Below are positions 1-8,887 of a stretch of DNA of 64,000 nucleotides, one piece after another; positions within the stretch are counted from its first letter, which is position 1; each line of letters begins with the position of its first letter. Below the pieces are notes generated by a model. It saw nothing but the letters and a program-made list of their open reading frames with translations. It had not been told where the DNA came from and did no database searches. The stretch covers positions 1 to 64,000 of the forward strand of contig CAYQVB010000034.1 in assembly GCA_964420925.1 (NCBI GenBank), given 5' to 3'. The stretch is from JAJEAD01 sp964420925. GTDB taxonomy: Bacteria; Pseudomonadota; Gammaproteobacteria; HK1. The position numbers and the translations under genes were made by a program.

Positions 1-1024
<1,024 letters not shown>

Positions 1025-1139
1025 TATAACCCCTAGCGGTCTGAATCGAAACTCGATTGCAGATCGAGTGCGACGCAGAATCCACGGACAATGAGGGCCG
1101 GCATGTTTGCCGGTGGGCGGCCGGCCCTCGTTACCGCTT

Positions 1140-1257
1140 TGCCTGGCGGCCATAGCGAGCGGGAACCACCCGAATCCATCCCGAACTCGGTAGTGAAGAC
1201 GCTCAGCGCCGATGATAGTGTGGGGTCTCCCCATGTGAAAGTAGGTCACTGCCAGGC
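1140..1257 (+). rRNA. rrf: 5S ribosomal RNA
   Basis: The stretch begins TGCCTGGCGGCCATAGCG and ends GTCACTGCCAGGCA. The two ends pair to form the 5S terminal helix, and the internal CCGAACTCGG and loop sequences are canonical. It lies about 115 bp after the 23S end, and no tRNA is seen in that spacer. Ends are estimated to within one or two bases. Confidence 0.96.
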
Positions 1258-1266
1258 ATCTATTGC

Positions 1267-1303
1267 GAGCCCCGGTACCGGAAGGTGCCGGGGCTCTTTC
1301 GTT
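1267..1303 (+). terminator. Intrinsic terminator of the rRNA operon
   Basis: A 9-bp perfect stem (GAGCCCCGG at 1267-1275 with CCGGGGCTC at 1288-1296) is followed by a short T-rich run (TTTCGTT). It lies just after the 5S gene and before a convergent gene. Confidence 0.85.
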
Positions 1304-1329
1304 CCCGCCACCACACTTTGACTGGCGGG

Positions 1330-2538
1330 TCAGTCGGCGGCCAGTTCGCGCACCGCGCCAATGGCCGCTTCGATGTCCTCGTCCTCGGTGAAGTAGCCGG
1401 GAGAGAAGCGCACCGTTCCGAGCTGTCCCACGGTGGACTGGTCCTCGTGCACCAGAGGGGCGCAGTGCAGCCCCGGCCTCACGCACACGTGGTGGTCTGC
1501 GTCCAGCATCGCCCCGGTCTGCTCCGCCGGGATTCCCGCGATGTTCATGGACAGCACCGCTACGCGCGGTCGATTGCCCAGCGGGCCGTGAACCGAGACC
1601 CCTTCGATATCGCGCAGGGCAGTGTCGAGTCGAGTGATGTGGGCCTGCTCTGCCGCGTCGATGGTGCGCAGCGCAGCCCGGCACGCTTCGGCGTGCGACA
1701 GCCGCTCTCCCCCTTTCTCCCTGCCGAGATCGGCGAACCACTTCTGAGCCGCGTTGAGTCCCGCGATCCCCGGCACCGAAAGCGTGCCCGCCTCCAGGTG
1801 GTGCGGGTAGTCGTCCGGCTGAAAGGGAAGGAGAGAATCGATACCGGTGCCCCCCATGCGCAACGGCCGGATGTCGATGCCCTCGCGCACGACCAGTCCT
1901 CCGATACCGCTCGGACCGAACAAGCCCTTGTGGCCGGTAAAGGCGAGGACGTCGATACCGGAGGTATCCATGTCGATCGGCACCACACCCGCGCTCTGGC
2001 AGGTATCGACCATGAGAAGCGCGTCGCTGTCGGCGACCACCTTCGAGATTGCGTCGAGGTCCTGGAGGGATCCGAGCACGTTGGAAGCGTGATTCACCAC
2101 CACCACCCGGGTCCGGGCGTCGAGCGCCCGGCAGATGTCCTCCGGGTCCACGTAACCCTGTGCGTCCCGCCCGACTAGCGTCACGGCCACGTCGTGGTCG
2201 CGCCGGAGATGGTTGAGAGGGCGAAGGACCGAGTTGTGCTCCAGGCGGGTGGATACGACGTGATCGCCCGGTGCGAGCAACCCGAAGAGCGCCGTATTCA
2301 GGGAGTCCGTCGCATTCTGGGTGAACACCACTCGATTGGGGTCTCCCCCGAAGCCGAAGAAGGCGGCGAGAAGGCGCCGCGTCTCCCCGATCATCCGCTC
2401 CGTTTCGACCGAGAGCTGGTAGCCGGAACGCCCCGGGTTCACGCCGTGCGAGCGGAGAAAGGAATCCATGAAGGTGTAGACCGCCTCCGGCTTCGGCCAC
2501 GTGGTGGACGCATTGTCGAAGTAGTGGTGTTCCTTCAT
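1330..2538 (-). CDS. Cysteine desulfurase-like class V aminotransferase
   Basis: A 402-residue PLP enzyme of the NifS/SufS-like class V aminotransferase fold, resembling the 'cysteine desulfurase family' group rather than housekeeping IscS. Such enzymes remove sulfur or selenium from cysteine or selenocysteine. Visible motifs are the N-terminal FDNASTTWPKP, the PLP aspartate in LMVDTCQSAG, the PLP lysine in FTGHKGLFGP, and near the C-terminus a cysteine in RPGLHCAP at the place of the catalytic Cys of type II desulfurases. The length is normal for the family. It stands alone, convergent with the rRNA operon and divergent from the DUF465 gene, with no isc or suf partners nearby, so the sulfur acceptor is unknown. 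Confidence 0.85.
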   Translation of the reverse strand: MKEHHYFDNASTTWPKPEAVYTFMDSFLRSHGVNPGRSGYQLSVETERMIGETRRLLAAFFGFGGDPNRVVFTQNATDSLNTALFGLLAPGDHVVSTRLEHNSVLRPLNHLRRDHDVAVTLVGRDAQGYVDPEDICRALDARTRVVVVNHASNVLGSLQDLDAISKVVADSDALLMVDTCQSAGVVPIDMDTSGIDVLAFTGHKGLFGPSGIGGLVVREGIDIRPLRMGGTGIDSLLPFQPDDYPHHLEAGTLSVPGIAGLNAAQKWFADLGREKGGERLSHAEACRAALRTIDAAEQAHITRLDTALRDIEGVSVHGPLGNRPRVAVLSMNIAGIPAEQTGAMLDADHHVCVRPGLHCAPLVHEDQSTVGQLGTVRFSPGYFTEDEDIEAAIGAVRELAAD

Positions 2539-2652
2539 GGCGCTTGTTCCACCTCCGCCATTGGTGCTAGGTTACGAGATGGTGCCTCGGTCGCGGTGCA
2601 CGCGACATCATGGGGAAAATCTGCCGGGAACGACACGCTATGCGAGCCATTA

Positions 2653-2877
2653 ATGTTTGATTTCGACCAGGATATCGTGAACACCCTTCTGGAGGACAAC
2701 CAGCAGTTTCAGTCACTTTTCAAACAGCACCACGACCTCAAGGAACGGGTCAAGGACGCCGAGCTCGGCTTGGTGCCGATGGACAATCTTAGCCTCGGCG
2801 CTCTCAAGAAAGAAAAGCTGCTCGCAAAGGACAAGATGGCGGCCATGATCGAGCAGTACCGGCGGCAGCACGCCTGA
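2653..2877 (+). CDS. DUF465 / YdcH family small protein
   Basis: This 74-residue, charged, probably all-helical protein matches the DUF465 (YdcH-like) family of short coiled-coil proteins common in proteobacteria, whose role is not established. The hallmarks are an early phenylalanine-rich start (MFDFDQD), a central HHDLKERVKDAE helix and the C-terminal KKEKLLAKDKMAAMI helix. The ATG at 2653 was chosen because family members start at this point; the longer in-frame extension upstream is antisense to the desulfurase gene and has no family match. Confidence 0.85.
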   Translation: MFDFDQDIVNTLLEDNQQFQSLFKQHHDLKERVKDAELGLVPMDNLSLGALKKEKLLAKDKMAAMIEQYRRQHA

Positions 2878-2968
2878 ACCACTCCCTGCAAGAGCGCCCG
2901 CCCACCCACGGCTTCGGGTCGCCCCATGCGCAGCGTCCCGGCCGGGGGCCCCCGCTCTCCCTCGAGCC

Positions 2969-3709
2969 ATGGATGTTCAAGGAAACGTGACCGAAGAGCT
3001 GTTTCGACGAGACGCCTACGCGACCGAGTGCGAGGCGAAGCTGACAGCGGCCGGAGAGCACGGCGTGGAGCTCGACCGTACCGTGTTCTACCCGATGGGT
3101 GGCGGACAGCCGGGCGACCGGGGGTTTCTCCGTTTCGAGGACGGATTCGAGATCTCGGTGGCCGATACTCGCCGGGTGGCGGGCCGCACGGGGATCGTAC
3201 ATGTGTGCGAAGCGCCGGAAGCGCGCGAGCGGGTCGGTCAGACGGTGCAGGCCCGAATCGACTGGAAGCGGCGCTTTCGCATCATGCGCGTGCACACCAC
3301 CCTCCACCTGCTCTGTGCGGTGATACCCGAGGTCGGGGTGACCGGCGGATCGATACGCGACGACGGCACCGGACGCCTCGACTTCAATCTGCCCGAACCG
3401 ACCCTCGACCGGAACCACGTCGAGGCCGAGGTCAACCGGCTGGTGCAGGAAAACCATCCGGTGGGCGCGCGCTGGATCAGCGAAGAAGAGCTCGACGCCA
3501 ACCCGGACTTGGTGCGCACCATGTCCGTGGCTCCGCCCCGCGGTGCCGGTCGCGTGAGAGTGCTCGACATCGAGGGCGTGGACCTGCAGCCCTGCGGAGG
3601 CACCCACGTATCCTCGACCGGCGAGATCGGAGAGGTTCTGGTAAAGAAGATGGAGAAGAAGGGCAAGCGGAACCGCCGGATCAACATCGCCCTGGCGGAT
3701 CCTCGATAG
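2969..3709 (+). CDS. Alanyl-tRNA editing protein AlaX
   Basis: A free-standing trans-editing enzyme that hydrolyses Ser- or Gly-mischarged tRNA-Ala in the cytoplasm. The 246 residues correspond to the medium form: an N-terminal segment like the alanyl-tRNA synthetase linker (FYPMGGGQPGD) followed by the editing domain. The zinc ligands are visible: HTTLH about residues 109-113 (HxxxH) and CGGTH about 210-214 (CxxxH). The SISLD-like region is represented by GRLDFNLPE. It is followed by an acyl-CoA synthetase gene on the same strand after 85 bp, with no obvious functional link. Confidence 0.9.
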   Translation: MDVQGNVTEELFRRDAYATECEAKLTAAGEHGVELDRTVFYPMGGGQPGDRGFLRFEDGFEISVADTRRVAGRTGIVHVCEAPEARERVGQTVQARIDWKRRFRIMRVHTTLHLLCAVIPEVGVTGGSIRDDGTGRLDFNLPEPTLDRNHVEAEVNRLVQENHPVGARWISEEELDANPDLVRTMSVAPPRGAGRVRVLDIEGVDLQPCGGTHVSSTGEIGEVLVKKMEKKGKRNRRINIALADPR

Positions 3710-3794
3710 GCCCCGAACGAGCACGGCCCCCGGTCGTGAGTCCGACCCGGCCTTCTTCCTGCGGCTAGCACCGCCTCGACCGGTCTGCGTTCCG

Positions 3795-5897
3795 ATGACC
3801 GATGCCGCACGTCGTGCCGCACGCCGCGCCAATCTCAAACGACTCCTCTATCCGCGGCATGTTGCCTATGTCGGCGGACGGTCCATGGAGGAAGGCATCA
3901 GCATGCTGCGCTCCGCGAACTTCCCCGGAGCGATCTGGCCCGTCAGCCCCAAGTACGGCTCTCTTGCGGGCCTGCCCGCCTTCACCTCCGTCGGTGCACT
4001 GCCCGAAGGACCGGATGCGGTCTTTCTCTATGTGCCCAAGGCCATCACCGCCGATCTCCTGCGCCAGCTCGACGCCCGCGGAGCGGGCGGCGCGGTCTGC
4101 TTTGCCGCCGGCTATGCGGAACTCGGCGAAGAAGGACGCAGTCAGCAAGACGTGCTGGCCGAGGCGGCGGGCGATCTCGCGGTGCTGGGGCCCAACTCCA
4201 ACGGCTTCCTGAACTACCTTCATCACACGGCGCTATGGTCGGTGGCCGACCACGAGCCGCGCGCCATGGAACGCGGCGTCGCGCTTCTCTCGTCGAGCGG
4301 CGGCGTCCTGTTCAACTACAGCGTCAACCAGCGTTCGGTCGGTGCGGCGCTCATGATCGGCGTGGGGAACCAGGCGGTCTGCGACTTCAGCGACTTTGTC
4401 GATGTCCTTGCCGATGATCGGCGGATCAGCGCGATCGGAATCTTCGCGGAAGACCTGGGGGACATTCCGTCGTTCAGCGCCGCGGCCGCCAAGGCGCTCG
4501 CCAACGGGGTACCGGTCGTGGCGCTGAAGACCGGCACGAGCGAGGCCGGCGCCATGGTGGCCCGGACCCACAGCGGTGCCCTGGCTCTCGACGACCACTG
4601 GGTCGATGCCCTTTTCGGGCGCTGCGGGGTGATCCGCGTGCGCTCGCTTCCCGAGCTGGACGAGTCACTCAAGATGGTCACCGCCACGTCCATCCCGAAA
4701 GGACGACGCATGGCCGTGCTGACCAACTCCGGGGGCGAGAAGGCCCTCGCGGCGGATGCTGCCGAGGGCATGATCATGGATCTTGTGCAGCCCTCGCCCC
4801 GGACGCTCGCGAAGCTGGCCGAGATCATTCCCGACTTCGCCACCGTGTCGAATCCCTTCGACTACAACGCCTACTTCGCGGGGTCCGGCAAGGATGTGCT
4901 GGCCGAGGACAACCCGTCGAAGCTGGAACATTGTTTCCGCACCATGGTGGACGATGGTTACGATGTCGCCATGATGATGCAGGGGACGCGCACCCACCCC
5001 GACGGCCGGGTCGAAGCGCCCGGAAACACCCCGGCGTGCTGGATCGCCGCCAATCGGGGATCGGGCCGGACGGTGGTGCAGTGCGCCACCATGCCCGAGC
5101 ACATGCCCGAGAGTCTGCGTGGCATGCTGATCGAACACGGCATCGCTCCGCTGCAGGGCCTGCACGAAGCCATGAAGGCGGTCGACGGCGCAGTCCGCTG
5201 GGGAGAGGCGCACGCCATGCTCGAGGACGCGGCATCGCTCCACCTGCCTGCGGTCCCCGCGCTCCCCGGGCAGGGACGGCTGTGGAGCGAAGCGGCGTCC
5301 AAGCGGGCGCTGGCGGCGTTCGGGCTCGTGGTGCCCGACTACCGGCTCTCCGTCCCCGGAGAGGCGGCCGACGCCGCGGAAGAGATCGGATTTCCCGTCG
5401 CGCTCAAGGCCGCCGTCCCGGTCATCGCCCACAAGGCCAGGGCCGGCGCGGTAGCGCTGAGTCTCGGATCTCGTGGGGCGGTCGCCGCCGCCGCCTCCGA
5501 CATGGCGGAGCGCTTCGCCCGGGCCGGAAGGCCCTTGCGTCAGGTCCTCGTCGAGGCGATGGTCGCCGAGCCCCGCTGCGAGCTGATCGCCGGCGTTGCC
5601 TTCGACCGGCGTTTCGGACATGCCCTCCTGTTCGGCCGTGGCGGCGGCGAGGTAGAGAGGATGGGCGACGTCACGTTGGCCCTGCTGCCCCTCGAGGCGG
5701 CGGCGCTGGAACGGCTCGCGCACTCCCACGCCCTGACGAGCGCGGTCGCCTGCAAGGTCCGCACGGCGCTCGAAGCCGTTGCGCGCTTCGCCGCCGAACA
5801 TCGGGAACGCCTGATCTCTCTCGACGTCAATCCCCTGATCGTGACGGGTTGCGGCGATGTCGTCGCCGCCGACGCCCTGATCGAGACCGTGAACTGA
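3795..5897 (+). CDS. NDP-forming acyl-CoA synthetase (fused alpha and beta subunits)
   Basis: A 700-residue enzyme of the ADP/GDP-forming acyl-CoA synthetase superfamily (succinyl-CoA synthetase-like, acetate-CoA ligase type). It has an N-terminal CoA-binding Rossmann domain (RHVAYVGGRSMEEG), two succinyl-CoA ligase-like domains, and a C-terminal ATP-grasp domain (FPVALKAAVPVIAHKA, and LDVNPLIV near the end). The histidine in VARTHSGALALDD is the likely phosphohistidine of the family. The carboxylic acid substrate cannot be told from sequence. The next gene, a MaoC-like dehydratase, follows after 11 bp with a good ribosome site, so the two are probably co-transcribed and act on the same acid. 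Confidence 0.88.
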   Translation: MTDAARRAARRANLKRLLYPRHVAYVGGRSMEEGISMLRSANFPGAIWPVSPKYGSLAGLPAFTSVGALPEGPDAVFLYVPKAITADLLRQLDARGAGGAVCFAAGYAELGEEGRSQQDVLAEAAGDLAVLGPNSNGFLNYLHHTALWSVADHEPRAMERGVALLSSSGGVLFNYSVNQRSVGAALMIGVGNQAVCDFSDFVDVLADDRRISAIGIFAEDLGDIPSFSAAAAKALANGVPVVALKTGTSEAGAMVARTHSGALALDDHWVDALFGRCGVIRVRSLPELDESLKMVTATSIPKGRRMAVLTNSGGEKALAADAAEGMIMDLVQPSPRTLAKLAEIIPDFATVSNPFDYNAYFAGSGKDVLAEDNPSKLEHCFRTMVDDGYDVAMMMQGTRTHPDGRVEAPGNTPACWIAANRGSGRTVVQCATMPEHMPESLRGMLIEHGIAPLQGLHEAMKAVDGAVRWGEAHAMLEDAASLHLPAVPALPGQGRLWSEAASKRALAAFGLVVPDYRLSVPGEAADAAEEIGFPVALKAAVPVIAHKARAGAVALSLGSRGAVAAAASDMAERFARAGRPLRQVLVEAMVAEPRCELIAGVAFDRRFGHALLFGRGGGEVERMGDVTLALLPLEAAALERLAHSHALTSAVACKVRTALEAVARFAAEHRERLISLDVNPLIVTGCGDVVAADALIETVN

Positions 5898-5908
5898 GGA
5901 GGCAGGCA

Positions 5909-6868
5909 ATGGAGAAGGTGTCCCATCAGGACGCAACCGGTCTCGGAGGTCCGGAATTCCACTTTCCCGTCGAGCGGGGCAAGGTGCGCGAGTTTGCGCG
6001 CACGCTCTTCGCTCTCCGTCCGGATTACCTGGAGGATCCGCGCCCGCCGATGTTTCCGACCCAGACCGTCGTGGCGGGCTATTCATGGGGTTACATGCTG
6101 GAGGACCCCCAAGGCACCGATCTCGCGAGAGTCGACATCGATCCCACGAGGTCTCTGGACGGCGAGCAGGAGTTCATCTTCCCCGAGGGGCCTCCGCGCG
6201 CCGGGGAAAACCTGTTGTCGCGTACGTGGGTGGACAGCATCTGGGAGAAACGGGGCCGCAAGGGCGGTAATCTGACCTTCTATCGTACGCGCTCCGACTA
6301 CCGGCGTCGGGATGGCAGTCTGGCCGTCATCAACTACGCTACGTCGGTGGTGCCCGAAGGCGTGCCCGACCGGCCCTTCCCCCAAACCAGGCCGGCCGAG
6401 GTCTCGTTCATGAGGGACCGCGACCGTCGGGACCAGTTCATGGCGGTCCGACAGACGACCTGGGCGGATCTCGTGGCAGGAAGGGCTCCCGGTCCCGTCC
6501 TCATGCCCCCGTTGACGCTTACGGAAGTCGTGGCTTACCAGATCGTCTCGGGCTCCTTCGGCGCCGGACACCACGACGAGCACGCCGCGCGCGCCGACGG
6601 TTTCCCCACCTGGTTCTCGGTCGGCATGTTTCACGCCGGCCTGCTCGCAACCTATGCCGTCAACTGGCTCGGTCCCACCAATGTCCGCCGACTCAAGTAC
6701 CGCTTCACCGACATGATCTGGCCGGGCGACGCGCTGATCTACGAGGGCTCGGTTGCCGGAACCCGTGAGGAGGATGGCCACCGCAGGGTCGACGTCGAGC
6801 TCTTCTGCACCCGCCGCAACGGCGTTCCCGTCACCATCGGCTGGGCGACATTCGCGGTGCCCCACTGA
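5909..6868 (+). CDS. MaoC-like dehydratase with FAS1-type N-terminal hot-dog domain
   Basis: A 319-residue double hot-dog protein. The N-terminal half resembles the FAS1-like dehydratase domain, and the C-terminal half is a MaoC-type enoyl-CoA hydratase domain. The likely active-site segment is SGSFGAGHHDEHAARADG (histidine and aspartate retained), followed by the FSVGMFHAGLL helix. The start at 5909 has AGGAGG just upstream and removes a long out-of-family extension. It directly follows the acyl-CoA synthetase, so it probably hydrates or dehydrates a CoA ester made by that enzyme. Related proteins act on hydroxyacyl-CoA or mesaconyl-CoA-type substrates, but I cannot choose. Confidence 0.82.
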   Translation: MEKVSHQDATGLGGPEFHFPVERGKVREFARTLFALRPDYLEDPRPPMFPTQTVVAGYSWGYMLEDPQGTDLARVDIDPTRSLDGEQEFIFPEGPPRAGENLLSRTWVDSIWEKRGRKGGNLTFYRTRSDYRRRDGSLAVINYATSVVPEGVPDRPFPQTRPAEVSFMRDRDRRDQFMAVRQTTWADLVAGRAPGPVLMPPLTLTEVVAYQIVSGSFGAGHHDEHAARADGFPTWFSVGMFHAGLLATYAVNWLGPTNVRRLKYRFTDMIWPGDALIYEGSVAGTREEDGHRRVDVELFCTRRNGVPVTIGWATFAVPH

Positions 6869-6887
6869 AGGCGCGCTCGGACGACCT

Positions 6888-7601
6888 TCAGGAGCGGAGC
6901 AGCACGTCCTTCGCCTCGTTGAGCTTCGCGGCGAGATAGTCCGAGCCTCCGCGGTCCGGGTGCAACTTCTGCATCAGGCGACGATGCGCCGCAACTACCT
7001 CCTCCTCGCTCGCGCCCGGCGAGAGTCCGAGGATCTCGCAGGCTTCCGTCGGGGACATGCCTCGGGTCGGCACCGATTCCTGCGTCCCCTGCCGCCACTC
7101 CGGCCCGTGCACTCGATCGAGATAGGACTCCAGAAGCGGGCAGGATTCGGCGTCCTCGCGCTGGCACTCCGCGAGCAGATCGAGGAGGGCATCGAGGGGA
7201 AGGTCGTCCAGACGCCGGCCGCGGAACCTGCCGTCCAGCACCCGTCCGTCCAGCTCGCCGCTGTCGTGGTCGAGGGACATGTGCAGGTAGTGGGTCCTCA
7301 CGTCGGAGCTCTGTCCCGGAGAGGGCCCGCGCGCCGACTTGAACGCATTTCCGAGCGACTTGATCGTCTGCGCGGCCTGGATGAGGCTCACCACCCGCAT
7401 CAGCACCGGAATCGCGGCCAGCGCCAGTGCGAAGATCGGCTGTAAACGCCCCGTCACGAGCCCGACCAGCAGCACGGCCGCGAGTGCCGCGATCAGTCCC
7501 CGGTTGCGGATCTTGCGCTTCTGCGCGGGGGGCGCGCGGCGGTACCAGCTCACGAACCACAGCGCGGCAACGAGCAGAATCAGTACGAGTACCGGATGCA
7601 T
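6888..7601 (-). CDS. Membrane-anchored DnaJ-domain protein
   Basis: A 237-residue protein with an N-terminal membrane segment (VLVLILLVAALWFV, residues about 4-17), a second and probable third hydrophobic stretch (about 39-75), a charged middle region and a C-terminal J-domain (about 180-237). The HPD tripeptide that stimulates DnaK ATPase is present (KLHPDRGG). The layout is that of Tim14-like or DjlA-like bacterial membrane J-proteins whose J-domain ends the chain. It would recruit DnaK to the inner membrane. The VWA protein gene lies upstream on the same strand, separated by a palindromic spacer of about 370 bp. Confidence 0.82.
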   Translation of the reverse strand: MHPVLVLILLVAALWFVSWYRRAPPAQKRKIRNRGLIAALAAVLLVGLVTGRLQPIFALALAAIPVLMRVVSLIQAAQTIKSLGNAFKSARGPSPGQSSDVRTHYLHMSLDHDSGELDGRVLDGRFRGRRLDDLPLDALLDLLAECQREDAESCPLLESYLDRVHGPEWRQGTQESVPTRGMSPTEACEILGLSPGASEEEVVAAHRRLMQKLHPDRGGSDYLAAKLNEAKDVLLRS

Positions 7602-7654
7602 GAACCGGCTACTTTCTCCGTGGCGCCGGCACTCCCGGAACGGGGATGCCCGGC

Positions 7655-7840
7655 TCTAGCCGCAAGGTTTCACCGATTTTCGTTGCGAGGGCGCCAAGCT
7701 GCCGTGGTAGTGGGCCGCACGGACCGAGAGGTGCTGAAGGCGTAGCTGACACTACGTCGAAGCGCCTTGAGGGAGTACGGCCCGCTAACGTGAGCAGATT
7801 GGCGTCCGCAGCAGGAAATCGGAGAAATTTTGCGGCTGGG
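7655..7840. repeat. Long imperfect palindrome, possible non-autonomous mobile element or structured RNA
   Basis: The arms 7659-7695 and 7801-7836 are inverted repeats; 18 of the outer 21 bases match. Pairing continues inward: AAGCTGCCGTGGTAGTGGGCCG opposes CGGCCCGCTAACGTGAGCAGATT, and AAGGCG opposes CGCCTT around an apex hairpin GTAGCTGACACTAC. Almost the whole element of about 180 bp can therefore fold on itself. It has no convincing ORF and fills the 368-bp gap between the VWA and DnaJ-domain genes. A related arm is seen near 13771-13800. Confidence 0.65.
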
Positions 7841-7969
7841 AACATCGAGGGCCCGTGAAGGGAAGAGAATGCGAGCGCCGCCGGATGGCGGCGCGAGTCC
7901 CGGTCTCCTGCATGACGCCGTGGATGCATGCACATGGGCGCCGACGAGCGTAGAGAACGCAGTGGCAAG

Positions 7970-8686
7970 CTACTTCGGGGCGAGCAGACGCTTGAGTTCG
8001 AGAGCCCGGCCACGACGACGCTCGCCGAAGTGACTCAGCGCACGGTACCCCCCGGCGGCATACACCGCTACCGCGCCGAGCAGTTCCCTCAACTGCTGAG
8101 CGCTGGAAGGATCAAAGGGACAGTACGCTCCCCTCGTGAGCTGGGCGATCTGCATGAAGGCGCGCCGGGCAACCGGGTCGACGCCCTCGTGGAACGCGAA
8201 CACCGGTACCGAGAGCAGACCGAGCTTCCCCGCAGCGGCGCATACCTTGTCGATGTCCTCTTCCATGCTGTCGCCGATCAGCACCAGCGCGCTCACCCGA
8301 GTTTCGTGCGCCTGCCTCGCGGCATGTTTGAGCACTCTCTCGACCTGGGTAACGCCCCCGCGGCAGCGCACCACTTGCATGTGACGAAGGAGGTCCTGCG
8401 AGCGCAGGAGCCAGGGACTCGCCGCGAATTCTCCCATCCCCCGGAAATAGCAGAGCTGAACCTCGAGCCCCCCGAGGGTCTCCGTCTCGATGAACATCTG
8501 TCCCTGCAGGGCGCAGGCGCGGTCCCAGGTCGGTTCCCGGCTTGCGGTGGCATCCATCGCGAAGATGAGGCGACCCGCCGCGCCGGAAGGAGCGGTCCTG
8601 GCCGGCAGAGATGCCACCTTGGACACGAACGCATCGATGTCCCGGCGGCTGGAACGGCTGGGCAATCCTGCTTTGGTCTTGGCCAT
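7970..8686 (-). CDS. VWA-domain-like protein
   Basis: A 238-residue protein with a von Willebrand factor A-like fold: a MIDAS-type DATAS (LIFAMDATASREPTWD) after the first strand, the later TRVSALVLIGDSMEEDID and VPVFAFHEGVDP strands, and a C-terminal FGERRRGRALELKRLL helix. No signal peptide or membrane segment is seen, so it is probably cytoplasmic. VWA proteins of this kind usually act as metal-dependent scaffolds; the partner is unknown. It reads toward the membrane J-protein gene, which suggests but does not prove a link. Confidence 0.7.
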   Translation of the reverse strand: MAKTKAGLPSRSSRRDIDAFVSKVASLPARTAPSGAAGRLIFAMDATASREPTWDRACALQGQMFIETETLGGLEVQLCYFRGMGEFAASPWLLRSQDLLRHMQVVRCRGGVTQVERVLKHAARQAHETRVSALVLIGDSMEEDIDKVCAAAGKLGLLSVPVFAFHEGVDPVARRAFMQIAQLTRGAYCPFDPSSAQQLRELLGAVAVYAAGGYRALSHFGERRRGRALELKRLLAPK

Positions 8687-8887
8687 GGAGCCGGACGGTA
8701 CTCCTCACGATGCCCGCGCCCTCGCGCAAAGGGCGGACTCGAGGCCAACGTTACCATCCTCAGGCCCGCCTTTCTCACGCGCCTTCCCGTTTCCTCGGCC
8801 CTCGGGACCTGAATCGTCCGGTTATAGTCGGGCCCGGGGAGGCACGGCGCCGGTCCTTCCGGCGCCGCTTCGGAACGAGGACATCCG

